Source of the DNA: Hyphomonadaceae bacterium UBA1933
Lineage (GTDB): Bacteria > Pseudomonadota > Alphaproteobacteria > Caulobacterales > Aquidulcibacteraceae
NCBI GenBank assembly: GCA_002337085.1
Contig: DDFH01000007.1
Location: 62,001 to 126,000, forward strand
DNA: 64,000 nucleotides
Direction: 5' to 3'
Each line of letters begins with the position of its first letter. Positions within the stretch are counted from its first letter, which is position 1. The translations under genes and the position numbers were made by a program. The notes under the pieces are model-generated. The model saw only the letters and a list, made by a program, of their open reading frames with translations. It was not told the DNA's origin and made no database searches. Shown here piece after piece: positions 8,664 through 17,520 of the stretch.

Positions 8664-9554
8664 ATGACAAACCACGATTCACCACTATTTTCCGGCGCAA
8701 TTACTGCACTTATTACACCCTTTAAAAATGGGAAATTGGATGAGAAGTGCTTCCAAGACTTGTTGGAGCGCCAAATAAATTTGGGCATCAATGGCGTTGT
8801 TCCTGTTGGAACAACTGGTGAAAGTGCAACTTTGAATGATAAAGAGCATTGGCGCGTATTTGAACTTGCTGTTGAGGTTGCCAGCGGGCGCGTCCCTGTA
8901 ATTGCCGGCTGCGGCTCTAATGATACTGTTGCGGCTATTGAACACACCGAAATGGCAAAAAAGCTTGGTGCGGATGGCGCACTTCATGTTGCGCCATATT
9001 ATAATAAACCAAATCAAAAAGGCATTATTGCGCATTTTAATGCAATTTGTAACGCCGTTGATTTGCCAATAGTTGTTTATAATATTCCAGGTCGTACAGG
9101 CATTGATATTTTACCTTCTACACTAGGTGAAATCGCAAAGCATAAAAATATTGTTGCCTTGAAAGATTCTGCTGGCGACCCATCGAGAACCGTCCTTAAT
9201 TATGCCGCCTGTAAAGAAGGCTTTGCAGTTTTATCGGGTGACGACAATCATAATCTTGGTTTTGCCGCATATGGCGCAAAAGGTGCAATTTCAGTTTTAT
9301 CAAACATTATGCCAAAAGAAGCTGCACAATTGCAATCACTTGTTAAAAAGGGTGATTTTGCTGCTGCACGCGCTCTTAATGCAAAAATTGATGTTCTACA
9401 AAGGGCGATTTTTACCGAACCTGGTTTAGTTTGTACTAAATGGGTTATGGCTGAAATGGGTCTTTGTTCACCAGAAGTCCGCCTTCCATTAGTTGAAATT
9501 TCTGATGAAAGCAAAAAAATCGTCAAAGATGCGATGATTAAAGCAGGGCTTTAA
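8664..9554 (+). CDS. dapA: 4-hydroxy-tetrahydrodipicolinate synthase
   Basis: A 296-residue TIM-barrel enzyme that condenses aspartate semialdehyde with pyruvate, the first committed step of lysine and meso-diaminopimelate synthesis. Visible are GVVPVGTTGESATL (substrate site), YYNKPNQKG with the catalytic Tyr, YNIPGRTGID, and the Schiff-base Lys in VALKDSAGD. An in-frame stop at 8655-8657 makes this ATG the only start. The sequence AAGGA lies directly against it, an unusually short spacing for a ribosome-binding site. The stop overlaps the smpB start by one base (TAATG), so the two are translationally coupled. Confidence 0.95.
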   Translation: MTNHDSPLFSGAITALITPFKNGKLDEKCFQDLLERQINLGINGVVPVGTTGESATLNDKEHWRVFELAVEVASGRVPVIAGCGSNDTVAAIEHTEMAKKLGADGALHVAPYYNKPNQKGIIAHFNAICNAVDLPIVVYNIPGRTGIDILPSTLGEIAKHKNIVALKDSAGDPSRTVLNYAACKEGFAVLSGDDNHNLGFAAYGAKGAISVLSNIMPKEAAQLQSLVKKGDFAAARALNAKIDVLQRAIFTEPGLVCTKWVMAEMGLCSPEVRLPLVEISDESKKIVKDAMIKAGL

Positions 9555-10048
9555 TGTCGGTTGATCAAAAGAAAATTAATGCACGAATGGCGGCAAGAAA
9601 ACTTATTGCCGAAAATCGACGCGCGCGTTTTGATTATTTGATTGAAGACACATATGAGGCCGGCATAGTTCTAACTGGTACTGAGGTTAAATCTCTGCGA
9701 ATGGGTAAGGCCAATATTGCTGAATCATATGCGAGTGCTGAAAATGGCGGAATATGGCTTATAAATTCGTATATTGCTGAATATGGGCCGGCATCCCGCT
9801 TTAATCATGAGCCTAAAAGACACCGAAAATTATTGCTAAAGACAAAAGAAATCAATAAATTAATCGGTGCGATAGAGCGCGAGGGAAGAACACTCGTGCC
9901 ACTAAAAATGTATTTTAACGATAAGGGTCTTGCAAAACTTGAATTAGCACTTGCCCGTGGTAAAAAATCTCATGACAAACGTGAGGCAACTAAAGACCGC
10001 GAGTGGAAAGTAGAGCAGGGGCGCCTATTAAGAAAAGATGTATATTAA
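9554..10048 (+). CDS. smpB: SsrA (tmRNA)-binding protein
   Basis: A 164-residue basic protein that brings tmRNA to stalled ribosomes for trans-translation. Recognisable are ARFDYLIEDTYEAGIVLTGT with EVKSLR right after, SYIAEYGP, NHEPKRHRKLLL and the basic C-terminal tail (GKKSHDKREATKDREW) that enters the mRNA channel. Length is typical. It is coupled to dapA by a TAATG overlap and is followed after 10 bases by a small conserved-looking gene. No tmRNA gene was found in the neighbouring intergenic DNA. Confidence 0.96.
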   Translation: MSVDQKKINARMAARKLIAENRRARFDYLIEDTYEAGIVLTGTEVKSLRMGKANIAESYASAENGGIWLINSYIAEYGPASRFNHEPKRHRKLLLKTKEINKLIGAIEREGRTLVPLKMYFNDKGLAKLELALARGKKSHDKREATKDREWKVEQGRLLRKDVY

Positions 10049-10058
10049 GGAATTTAAA

Positions 10059-10277
10059 ATGGCTTTGAAGGCAATCATTGATTCAATTTATCACGCGTTA
10101 GAAAACGATAATCAGGATTTAGATATTAAAATCTCTGAACTAAAATCAGCTATGAAAGAAAATGGGGTCAAAGAGGCTGAATTTGAAGCCGCTAAACTTG
10201 CGCAGAATAACCGCCAAGGTCGCAAATTAATGCAGGCATATTTCCGCCAACGCGGGGTGGCGATTAAATTTATATAA
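10059..10277 (+). CDS. Small uncharacterised protein downstream of smpB
   Basis: A 72-residue, highly charged protein I do not recognise. The frame opens at 10038 inside smpB, but the ATG at 10059 has TAAGG eight bases upstream and gives MALKAIIDSIYHALENDNQD. It appears helical: an acidic N-terminal half (DLDIKISELKSAMKENG) and a basic, aromatic C-terminal end (RQGRKLMQAYFRQRGVAIKF). There is no signal peptide or membrane segment. The arrangement suggests a nucleic-acid- or ribosome-associated protein, but that is a guess. It is probably on the dapA-smpB transcript. Confidence 0.7.
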   Translation: MALKAIIDSIYHALENDNQDLDIKISELKSAMKENGVKEAEFEAAKLAQNNRQGRKLMQAYFRQRGVAIKFI

Positions 10278-10518
10278 TATTGGTATTTCATTTGCTCGCT
10301 TAACAATTATGCAGATATTTGCCTGCATTTGGAACATTATATCAGGCAAGATATGAAAATTACGTCTCTAAATCATTAGATACGCAATCACCAAGCATAC
10401 TTTCAACGGATAATAAAATGGCTATCGTTCAGCTAAAGTATAAAGTTGAATAAAATTTTATTGATTATTAAACCCTATTTTATTCATTTCTGTGTAGTTT
10501 TCGGATAAAGAGGGTGGC
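10278..10518. other. Intergenic region with one inverted repeat
   Basis: This 241-base AT-rich gap lies between the small gene after smpB and the 85-residue protein. It contains the inverted repeat TTGCCTG...CAGGCAA (10319-10349, 17-base loop) and no coding frame with a ribosome site. I looked for a tmRNA T arm and found none. Confidence 0.6.
10319..10349. repeat. Seven-base inverted repeat in the gap after the smpB cluster
   Basis: TTGCCTG (10319-10325) and CAGGCAA (10343-10349) are perfect complements with a 17-base AT-rich spacer. There is no T run, so it is not an obvious terminator; a protein-binding site is possible. Confidence 0.4.
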
Positions 10519-10776
10519 ATGTTTTATTTATTTGTTCCGTCAAAATGGAAATTACGTTTACTCGTATTAGATTGCATTATTCTAGCATTTACACTTGTGC
10601 AATTTGCAAACCATTTCGATGCATTGACCAAACCACAGCCTCAGCAACAAATTGATAATTCAACACAAGGCGTTGCAGATGGAACAATGCAAAATAACGA
10701 TGTTGAAATAAATGATGAAGAGGTAATCAAAGCTTTTGATGAAGCCTCTAAAAAAATTAAAGAAAATGCAAACTAA
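10519..10776 (+). CDS. Small single-pass membrane protein, unknown
   Basis: An 85-residue protein. Residues about 10-30 (LRLLVLDCIILAFTLVQFA) form one hydrophobic segment, followed by a Gln/Asn-rich stretch (PQPQQQIDNSTQGV) and a charged acidic/lysine tail. A GAGG motif precedes the ATG by about nine bases. The 241-base gap before it holds only an inverted repeat at 10319-10349. It is followed by two more small single-pass proteins in the same direction (10864-10980 and 11078-11770). No function can be assigned. Confidence 0.65.
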   Translation: MFYLFVPSKWKLRLLVLDCIILAFTLVQFANHFDALTKPQPQQQIDNSTQGVADGTMQNNDVEINDEEVIKAFDEASKKIKENAN

Positions 10777-10863
10777 TAAGATTTGAGTTTTTTATTTTAT
10801 TTAAATTAGTAAGCATTAATTAAGCATCTGATAATACAATTACCCGCAGGTATGGAGGCTTTC

Positions 10864-10980
10864 ATGTCTATAAAAGGGGCGATGCAACTAATTCTATTAT
10901 TATTGTTATTATGTGCATGGTATGCATATTATGTTAAGATTGAGCTTCATCAAGATCTTTTACCGAGTATTGGTTTCTGA
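10864..10980 (+). CDS. 38-residue single-pass membrane microprotein
   Basis: A short frame, MSIKGAMQLILLLLLLCAWY followed by AYYVKIELHQDLLPSIGF and a TGA stop. GGAGG lies five bases upstream of this ATG, an excellent ribosome-binding site; an in-frame ATG at 10852 has none. Residues 7-22 are a hydrophobic helix. The pattern MSxKxxxQxILLxL...YAxY is shared with the N-terminus of the next gene (11078-11770). It is therefore either a small paralogue or a truncated copy of that gene. Function unknown. Confidence 0.6.
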   Translation: MSIKGAMQLILLLLLLCAWYAYYVKIELHQDLLPSIGF

Positions 10981-11077
10981 TTATAATAAATATATTTTCA
11001 AATAAAAATAGAATTATAAATTATTACAACCAAACCTTAACTATTTTGCTTTTTAATACGCAAATTGTGGGGTTAGT

Positions 11078-11770
11078 ATGTCAGTAAAAGTTTTCATACA
11101 ATTCATTCTTTTAATTTTGATTACAGGTGGTGGTTACGCATTCTATATGCGTGATCAAATTCATTTTGACCAAGATGAACCTGAAATTCTAAGCCCATTA
11201 TCACCACATGAAGGCGATACGTTTGCAGATGTCCGTAATGATTTAAAGGCAGAGCCAAAATTCGATAGTGGCGATAAATTTATGGATTTCAATAAAAAGG
11301 CCTATTACGATATTCGCACCGATTTAAGTAATAAAAAGATTACCGAAGAAGATGCCAATGAAAGAATAAAGGTCATAAAAGATAGAATTTTACGAAATAA
11401 CGGAATTGACCCAAGCAAAGAATTTTCGAAACGTTCAAATGAAGAAAAAGACAAAATAATGAGCCTATTGGCGGATTTCGACCCCGACATGTCGCAACGC
11501 CAACAAGATATTGCAACCGACAAAGCGGTCGATAAAATTAGCAATTATTATAATAAAATTGGCTTTGCCGCAAAAATTGCTGGCTTCTTTAGTCCTAAAG
11601 ATTCAGAAGTTGGAATTGCCGCGCAAAAAATTCAGGATGCGAATAACAAAATCCAACAGAACGTAGCAATCAATAAAGAGATAAAAGAAATTCAAGAAAG
11701 CGATGAAGACGAATATACAAAACAACACAGAATTCAAAAACTAGTGAAAGACGCACCTGATATAGAATAA
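11078..11770 (+). CDS. Single-pass membrane protein with charged helical domain, unknown
   Basis: A 230-residue protein whose N-terminus (residues about 4-22) is one membrane helix, followed by a Pro/acidic linker (DEPEILSPLSPHEGD). The long Lys/Asp/Glu-rich helical region is probably coiled-coil in part (residues 80-150 and 185-230). A C-terminal-half segment, KIGFAAKIAGFFSP, is amphipathic. The start looks like that of the 38-residue protein just upstream. No family was recognised; N-terminal anchoring suggests the body is periplasmic or cytoplasmic beside the inner membrane. Its stop abuts the trmFO stop on the other strand. Confidence 0.7.
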   Translation: MSVKVFIQFILLILITGGGYAFYMRDQIHFDQDEPEILSPLSPHEGDTFADVRNDLKAEPKFDSGDKFMDFNKKAYYDIRTDLSNKKITEEDANERIKVIKDRILRNNGIDPSKEFSKRSNEEKDKIMSLLADFDPDMSQRQQDIATDKAVDKISNYYNKIGFAAKIAGFFSPKDSEVGIAAQKIQDANNKIQQNVAINKEIKEIQESDEDEYTKQHRIQKLVKDAPDIE

Positions 11771-13141
11771 TTATCTCCAAGTTTCTAAATCATTTTTTGC
11801 ACGTTTTGTTATTTCTAATTTTTTCGCTTTATCTCTTTCTTTTCCTTTAACTTTTTTAACCTCATTCATTGCATCTTGATCCAATTCTGGGAATAGACCA
11901 AAATTAACATTCATTGGTTGGAAAGTGCCTTTTTTGCCTTCAACATGACCATTTGTAACATGGTTCAAAATTGCACCCAATGCCGTAGTTATCGGTGGCG
12001 AATTTAAAGTTTTCCCTAAAACTTGTGCCGATGTAAAACGCCCCGCCAAAAGACCAATAGCGGCACTTTCAACATAACCTTCACACCCAGTTATTTGACC
12101 GGCAAAGCGGAGGTTTGGTTTTGATTTCATACGCAATTGTTCATCCAAAATCTTTGGTGAGTTTAAGAAAGTATTTCTATGAATACCGCCTAGTCTTGCA
12201 AATTGCGCATTTTCAAGCCCTGGTATCATTTTAAAAATTTCGGTTTGTGCACCATGTTTAAGCTTGGTTTGGAAACCAACCATATTATAAAGTGTGCCAA
12301 TTTTATTATCTTGGCGAAGTTGAACAACCGCATAAGGTCTTGAGGCAGTATGTGGATTAATTAACCCAACCGGCTTTAAAGGACCAAACCTTAGAGTATC
12401 AACGCCACGCTCTGCCATTACTTCAACCGGTAAACATCCTTCAAAATACGGCGTGCCTTCCCATTGTTTTATATCGGCTTTTTCGCCTTCTAATAATGCA
12501 TTTATAAAGGCGTAATATTCATCTTTTTCAAGCGGTAGATTAATATAATCTGCACCATCACCATCTGGACCAACCTTGTCATAACGACTTTGGTACCATG
12601 CCTTTTCAAAATTGATACTTTCTTTATAAACAATAGGGGCAATTGCATCAAAAAATGAAAGCTCGTCTTCGCCACTTTGTGCCAAAATTGATTTAGCAAG
12701 ATTTTCAGAAGTAAGCGGCCCAGTTGCAATAATTACAGGATTATCGCCAAATTCATCAAGCGATGAAATTTCACCATATTCGATTGAAATATTTGGATGA
12801 TCTTTAAGACGTTCAGTCACACTTTGCGCAAAGCCATCACGATCAACCGCAAGCGCTGATCCCGCAGGAACTTTATTATCATCAGCACAAGCCATTATAA
12901 TTGAATTACACTTACGCATTTCATAATGAATGAGGCCAACCGCGTTATAATCGCTATCATCAGAGCGAAATGAATTAGAACAAACCATTTCCGCAAAATT
13001 GCCGGTATGGTGCGCATCCGTAAGCTTATTTGGGCGCATTTCATGTAAAGTAACTTTTAAGCCCTGATTTGCAATTTGCCATGTTGCTTCTGAACCTGCT
13101 AAACCAGCGCCGATAACGTGAATTTCTATTGAATTTGTCAT
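11771..13141 (-). CDS. trmFO: Methylenetetrahydrofolate-tRNA-(uracil-5)-methyltransferase
   Basis: A 456-residue folate- and FAD-dependent enzyme that methylates U54 of the tRNA T loop (m5U54). Seen: the FAD dinucleotide site GAGLAGSEA at 11-19, HEMRP near 33-37, CSNSFRSDD from C54 (a Cys at this place is catalytic in the family), YINLPLEKDEYYAF, and GCEGYVESAAIGLLAG in the C-terminal FAD region. The C-terminus is rich in Lys and Arg. It replaces the SAM-dependent TrmA of gammaproteobacteria. It is divergent from the membrane protein gene starting near 13210 and convergent with the 230-residue protein, with no bases between the two stops. Confidence 0.95.
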   Translation of the reverse strand: MTNSIEIHVIGAGLAGSEATWQIANQGLKVTLHEMRPNKLTDAHHTGNFAEMVCSNSFRSDDSDYNAVGLIHYEMRKCNSIIMACADDNKVPAGSALAVDRDGFAQSVTERLKDHPNISIEYGEISSLDEFGDNPVIIATGPLTSENLAKSILAQSGEDELSFFDAIAPIVYKESINFEKAWYQSRYDKVGPDGDGADYINLPLEKDEYYAFINALLEGEKADIKQWEGTPYFEGCLPVEVMAERGVDTLRFGPLKPVGLINPHTASRPYAVVQLRQDNKIGTLYNMVGFQTKLKHGAQTEIFKMIPGLENAQFARLGGIHRNTFLNSPKILDEQLRMKSKPNLRFAGQITGCEGYVESAAIGLLAGRFTSAQVLGKTLNSPPITTALGAILNHVTNGHVEGKKGTFQPMNVNFGLFPELDQDAMNEVKKVKGKERDKAKKLEITKRAKNDLETWR

Positions 13142-13209
13142 AGAGCCGATTTAGTCATTATTTATTACAATTGCGAGATATTGATTCAGTTAATCAGAAA
13201 GTATATTTA

Positions 13210-14112
13210 ATGCTTAATAAATTTTCCCCATCCGAAGCCTCGGTATCGGTCTTTGAATTTACTAAACTGCACACGAAATTCGTTTTACGCTATTCCTTGA
13301 TGTACGGCATATTTCAGGTGGCTTCAGTACTAATGTTGTCTGCTACTGGTTATTTCGGAATAATGCGCAAAATGGCTGCGATGGGTAGTGCTAAACCATC
13401 CGAACAAGATGTTTTAAATATTTTTGGCTCTCTTAATTGGTGGATGGTTGCTGTAACTTTTATTATTAGCATTGCATTTGGTATGATGATTATGGCTATG
13501 GCCTTGCGTAAAACCGTAAAAAATCAAGAAATTGGTTTTTATGGCCTCACTTGGGGTAAAGATGAAAATAATCTTTTAATTGCAATATTGGTTATCGCAG
13601 CAATATATGTTGGTAGCTTTTTTGCAGCTGGATTATTAGGCGGTATTTTTGCGGCAACGGGTGTGGTTGGGAATTATGCGACCCCGATTATAATGGCAAT
13701 TGTTACAGTTGCAATGATTTGGTTTGTAATAGCGGTTTCACAATATGGCGTTATTAGTGTTGCAAATGGTCGTTTCAAACTAAAAGAAGTAATTTCAGAG
13801 ACAAAACCGCAATTTTGGTCATATATGGGTGCATACGTATTGGCGTTCATACTTGCGATGATTGCATCATTAATTGTTCAAGGTTCGTTAGGCGCTATAT
13901 TTGGCATGTCAACTTTTAACCCTGACAATGCCAAAAATTTATTTCCTGAAAGCTTTGTGGCTGCTCTTAGCCCCAAATATATATTATATTACTTTTGTAT
14001 GGGGACATTTTCAGGTTTCATAAATCTTGCTTTGGTTTGTGTTGGTTCATATGCCTATCACAAAAAGCGGGAAGGCGTGCCATCTACAATAGCGGAGAAC
14101 TCGCAAGACTAA
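13210..14112 (+). CDS. Uncharacterised multi-pass membrane protein
   Basis: About 300 residues with roughly six hydrophobic helices (near residues 28-50, 78-100, 122-155, 157-185, 203-232 and 253-280, counted from this start). The frame can begin at a TTG at 13171, only 29 bases from the divergent trmFO start; the ATG at 13210 (MLNKFSPSEASVSVFEFTKL) is a likelier start, although its ribosome-binding site is weak. There are no enzymatic motifs. The architecture resembles alphaproteobacterial membrane proteins of unknown function with a Gly-rich helix pair (GLLGGIFAATGVVG). The last four bases overlap the xthA stop on the other strand. Confidence 0.7.
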   Translation: MLNKFSPSEASVSVFEFTKLHTKFVLRYSLMYGIFQVASVLMLSATGYFGIMRKMAAMGSAKPSEQDVLNIFGSLNWWMVAVTFIISIAFGMMIMAMALRKTVKNQEIGFYGLTWGKDENNLLIAILVIAAIYVGSFFAAGLLGGIFAATGVVGNYATPIIMAIVTVAMIWFVIAVSQYGVISVANGRFKLKEVISETKPQFWSYMGAYVLAFILAMIASLIVQGSLGAIFGMSTFNPDNAKNLFPESFVAALSPKYILYYFCMGTFSGFINLALVCVGSYAYHKKREGVPSTIAENSQD

Positions 14113-14912
14113 AATTCAAAATCTGCGCTAACAGGAACGTGATCTGATGCTTTTGGAAGGTCACGTTCATCGCGCCAAATTTTATAACCTTTTACACAAT
14201 CTGCAGCATTTGGGCTTAGTAATAGTGTATCAATATGTATCCCGAAATTTCGTGCCCATGCGCCGCCTTGATAATCCCAAAACGTATATTGATGCGTACG
14301 ACCATCTAATGCCATAAAGACATCGGTAAGGCCAAGATTTAACAGTTCGTGCCATTTCCCACGTGATTCAGGGCGAAATAACGCATCACCCATCCAAACT
14401 TGTGGATCATAACAATCCTCCTCCCGTGGGATAATATTCCAGTCGCCACAAATAACAAAATTTTCTTCATATCTAAGAAGGTTTTTGACATGCTTATTAA
14501 GCGCATCCATAAAACTTAGTTTATATTTGAACTTATTACTAAGCTCATCATTTTCATTAATTACTGGATTACCATTGGGGCAATAAACACTAATGACGCG
14601 CACCGACTTATTATTAGGCAGGCTGATAATTGCTTCAATTACCCTTGCCTGCTCATCGCTAAAGTCTGGAATACCTTTATTTTCTAATTCAATTGGGTAT
14701 TTGGATAATATAGCAACGCCATTATATGATTTTTGACCAAAAACCTTGCAATTATATCCAATGCTTTCAATCTCATCATATGGAAAGTTTTCTTCCATAC
14801 ATTTCAATTCTTGAAGGCATACAATATCAGGTGCAGAACTAACAAGCCATGAAATCAAATTATTAAGTCGGGCATTAACAGAATTAACATTAAAGCAGGC
14901 GATACGTGTCAT
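14109..14912 (-). CDS. xthA: Exodeoxyribonuclease III / AP endonuclease
   Basis: A 267-residue member of the endonuclease/exonuclease/phosphatase family that incises abasic sites in base-excision repair. The start at 14912 (MTRIACFNVNSVNAR) follows AGGA at the end of erpA; longer frames would run through erpA. Motifs: FNVNSVNAR (metal-site Asn), CLQELKC with the metal-binding Glu, CGDWNIIP (Asp/Asn active site), and KASDHVPVSADFEF with the catalytic Asp-His pair at the end. It begins seven bases after the erpA stop, so the two form an operon. Confidence 0.94.
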   Translation of the reverse strand: MTRIACFNVNSVNARLNNLISWLVSSAPDIVCLQELKCMEENFPYDEIESIGYNCKVFGQKSYNGVAILSKYPIELENKGIPDFSDEQARVIEAIISLPNNKSVRVISVYCPNGNPVINENDELSNKFKYKLSFMDALNKHVKNLLRYEENFVICGDWNIIPREEDCYDPQVWMGDALFRPESRGKWHELLNLGLTDVFMALDGRTHQYTFWDYQGGAWARNFGIHIDTLLLSPNAADCVKGYKIWRDERDLPKASDHVPVSADFEF

Positions 14913-14919
14913 ATAAATC

Positions 14920-15267
14920 CTAAACAGAAAACGAAATGCCGCATCCACAAGAAGAACGGGCATTCGGATTCTTAACCCGAAACGAAGAGCCAAGCAAATC
15001 TTCAACCCACTCTAAACGGGCGCCTTCTAAAAATTCGATAGAAGTTTCATCAATCAAAACGCGGGCGTCGCCATTTAAAAATTCAATGTCGTCATCATTT
15101 GGCGCTTCAGCAAGGCTAAAGTCATATTGAAAACCTGAACAGCCACCACCTTCAACAGAAATTCTAAAAGCATATTTCTTATCATTCTCAAGCATCGAAT
15201 TTATGCGCACTGCTGCATTATCGGTAATTAAGAATTGATGTTGTCCTATTTCATTAGCTTGCGCCAT
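14920..15267 (-). CDS. erpA: Iron-sulfur cluster insertion protein, A-type carrier
   Basis: A 115-residue A-type carrier that transfers Fe-S clusters to apo-enzymes, notably those of isoprenoid synthesis and respiration. The three ligand cysteines are C43 in GGGCSGFQY and C107/C109 in SSCGCGISF. The length and the motif VLIDETSIEFLEGARLEWV fit ErpA/IscA; I prefer ErpA because no other isc/suf genes are adjacent and this neighbourhood (xthA, dgt) is where alphaproteobacterial erpA lies. It is divergent from dgt; the 124-base interval holds the promoters of both. Confidence 0.92.
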   Translation of the reverse strand: MAQANEIGQHQFLITDNAAVRINSMLENDKKYAFRISVEGGGCSGFQYDFSLAEAPNDDDIEFLNGDARVLIDETSIEFLEGARLEWVEDLLGSSFRVKNPNARSSCGCGISFSV

Positions 15268-15391
15268 AATTGATTCTCTTTTTGTTAACCGCTTTTATTT
15301 ATATAATGGTAGTAATTTTCGTCATTTAAACACTATTGCAATTCATTATATATTATTTGTTGTAGTAAAATAAAGTAGTAGAAGAAAATTT

Positions 15392-16579
15392 ATGGACAGA
15401 TTTGATATTTCCACTCAGGCTTCTTATGCTTCAAACCCTAATAAAAGTCGTGGTAGAAGACATAATGAATCCGAAAGTGCGTTTAGAACGCCATTCGAAC
15501 GTGACCGTGACAGGGTCATACATTCCAGTTCTTTTAGAAGGCTTAAAGGCAAGACCCAAGTTTTTGTTGCCCATGAGGGTGACTTTTACCGCACACGCCT
15601 TACGCACTCTCTAGAAGTATCGCAAATTGCACGCTCCGTCGCACGCAGATTAAGATTAAACGAAGATTTAGCAGAGGCATGTGCATTATCCCATGATTTG
15701 GGACATCCGCCTTTTGGACATACTGGCGAACACGTTCTTGATGAAGCAATGAACGGGTGGGGTGGTTTTGACCATAATGCCCAAACCATTCGCGTTGTCA
15801 CTAAAATGGAACAAATATACCCTCATTTTGATGGCTTGAACCTTACATGGGAAACATTAGAAGGCACAGTAAAACACAATGGCCCTTTAATTGGCTCAAT
15901 TGCAGAGTATGATAATCTACCAGAAGTTTGGAAGAGTATTAATAATGGTTTTGATCTAAACCTAACTTCTTTTGCCTCATTAGAGGCACAAGTGGCAGCG
16001 GTTTCAGATGATATTGCATACAATAATCATGATTTGGACGATGGTCTTCATGCCGAGATTTTTACTGTTGACGATGTTTCATCAGAAGTTCCATGGGTTG
16101 GCGAAATCTTTGCGCAAGTTTCGGAACAATACCCTAAAATTTCGTCAAATCGTATCAAGGCAGAAGCTATACGCAGGTTGATTGGTATCTGGGTCAATGA
16201 CCTTGTTAATGAAACTAAAAAACGAATTGATAAATATGCACCGGAAACTGCGGATGATGTGCGTAATATTGGTGTCCCATTAGTTGGTTTTTCAGAAGAT
16301 ATGCTTATAAAAGCGGGTTTATTACGTAAATTTTTATTCGCAAAAATGTATCGCCACTGGAAAGTGAATCGTGCCCGTTCTCAAGCGCGCCGAATCGTAA
16401 AAGAATTGTTTGATGTATTCGTCAATGAGCCAGATACTTTGCCGCCTATGTGGCAGAATATCGACTTTAAAGACGAGGCAAAACTTATGCGACATGTATG
16501 TGACTATATCTCTGGATTAACAGATGATTTTGCAATAGATGAGCATAGGCGTTTGTTTAACCTTGACAGAACATTATAA
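15392..16579 (+). CDS. dgt: Deoxyguanosinetriphosphate triphosphohydrolase-like protein
   Basis: A 395-residue HD-domain phosphohydrolase. The metal site is visible as RLTHSLEVSQIAR (His72), then CALSHDLGHPPFGHTGE (His101-Asp102 with further His), and a later Asp in QVAAVSDDIAYNNHDLDDG. Family members hydrolyse dNTPs to the nucleoside plus triphosphate; the alphaproteobacterial branch is usually annotated only as Dgt-like, so substrate range is uncertain. It is divergent from erpA and followed after 38 bases by the SPOR gene. In many relatives argS lies in that gap; here it does not. Confidence 0.92.
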   Translation: MDRFDISTQASYASNPNKSRGRRHNESESAFRTPFERDRDRVIHSSSFRRLKGKTQVFVAHEGDFYRTRLTHSLEVSQIARSVARRLRLNEDLAEACALSHDLGHPPFGHTGEHVLDEAMNGWGGFDHNAQTIRVVTKMEQIYPHFDGLNLTWETLEGTVKHNGPLIGSIAEYDNLPEVWKSINNGFDLNLTSFASLEAQVAAVSDDIAYNNHDLDDGLHAEIFTVDDVSSEVPWVGEIFAQVSEQYPKISSNRIKAEAIRRLIGIWVNDLVNETKKRIDKYAPETADDVRNIGVPLVGFSEDMLIKAGLLRKFLFAKMYRHWKVNRARSQARRIVKELFDVFVNEPDTLPPMWQNIDFKDEAKLMRHVCDYISGLTDDFAIDEHRRLFNLDRTL

Positions 16580-16617
16580 TACCTACACTGCCACAAAAAA
16601 TATAACGGAGTTCGAAA

Positions 16618-17436
16618 ATGGCAAAATATGATGAAGATCCATTCGACTATGAGGAAGAAGACGAAGAAGGATTTATGACTTTTGATGCGCGCGATGAAAA
16701 AGACGGCGCAGGACGTGGGCCATATATTCTTGCTGGTATAGTTCTTTTACTTTTGGTTTTTGGTGCCATCGTTTTTGCAATTTACAAAGGTGGCAAATCA
16801 AACGACGGGCAAACCCCACAAGTGGCGGCAAATTCCGAATCCTTTAAAGAAACCCCTATTGAGGGGGATGTATCTGCTAATGCCATTGATGGTGCAGATG
16901 CTGTTAATGCGGTTGGTGCAAATGCGCCGCCTCCGCTTGAAGTTCGGGCAATGGGCGCATCTGAAGAACCACTGGTTAGCCAAAATGCGGTTTCTTCACC
17001 AACAACTGCAACAAAACCTGCAACTAGCGTAACCCCACCACATCCGGCAGCTGATGCAACAAAACCTGTGGCCAAGCCAGCTGTTACACCAACTAAACCT
17101 GCACCTGTTGCATCTAAATCTACAACCACAGCCGCTGCAAAACCTGCAACAACAACACCTGCTAAGCCAGCGGTTAAGGAAGATAGTAAACCGGCATCAA
17201 CTGGTTCTTATTCTGCACAGCTCGGCTCATTCAAAGATAAAGCACAGGCAGATGCAGCGTTGGCAAAATACCGTTCTGGTGGCCTTACTGGTGCGGCTGG
17301 CGTTGTAAAAGCTGATTTAGGTGCAAAAGGAACTTGGTATCGTATCAAAGCAACTGGCTTTGAAAGTAGGGATCAAGTTGTAGCTTTCTGCTCTAAAGCG
17401 AAGGCAAATGGCGCAAATTGCATACCATCCAATTAA
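16618..17436 (+). CDS. SPOR-domain cell-division protein
   Basis: A 272-residue inner-membrane protein. An acidic cytoplasmic head (residues 1-37) leads to one transmembrane helix (about 38-60), a long Ala/Pro/Lys/Thr-rich periplasmic linker (about 90-195), and a C-terminal SPOR domain (about 196-272; YSAQLGSFKDKAQADAALAK). SPOR domains bind glycan strands stripped of stem peptides at the division septum. AACGGAG precedes the ATG. It lies between dgt and nagZ, the usual alphaproteobacterial place, and is followed by a clear terminator at 17462-17496. Confidence 0.9.
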   Translation: MAKYDEDPFDYEEEDEEGFMTFDARDEKDGAGRGPYILAGIVLLLLVFGAIVFAIYKGGKSNDGQTPQVAANSESFKETPIEGDVSANAIDGADAVNAVGANAPPPLEVRAMGASEEPLVSQNAVSSPTTATKPATSVTPPHPAADATKPVAKPAVTPTKPAPVASKSTTTAAAKPATTTPAKPAVKEDSKPASTGSYSAQLGSFKDKAQADAALAKYRSGGLTGAAGVVKADLGAKGTWYRIKATGFESRDQVVAFCSKAKANGANCIPSN

Positions 17437-17461
17437 TTTGTAAAAGAATCTGATTTATAAA

Positions 17462-17496
17462 GGGGCATCTTATTTATTAAGATGTCCCATTTTTTT
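17462..17496 (+). terminator. Rho-independent terminator after the SPOR gene
   Basis: The arms GGGGCATCTTA and TAAGATGTCCC, with a five-base loop (TTTAT), form an 11-base-pair stem with one G-T pair, followed by an A and a run of seven T. It lies 25 bases past the SPOR stop and 24 bases before nagZ, so nagZ needs its own start or relies on read-through. Confidence 0.85.
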
Positions 17497-17520
17497 GAAT
17501 TTTAACAATGGATATTAGAT

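Noticed and set aside
10278..10518. Possible tmRNA (ssrA) gene beside smpB
   Set aside because: No TTCGAAT-type T arm, no tRNA-like acceptor halves and no tag-peptide frame could be found in the gap; only an inverted repeat is present.
16782..17129. Val/Ala/Gly-rich minus-strand frame opposite the SPOR gene
   Set aside because: It mirrors the Ala/Pro/Thr-rich linker of the SPOR protein; low-complexity shadow.
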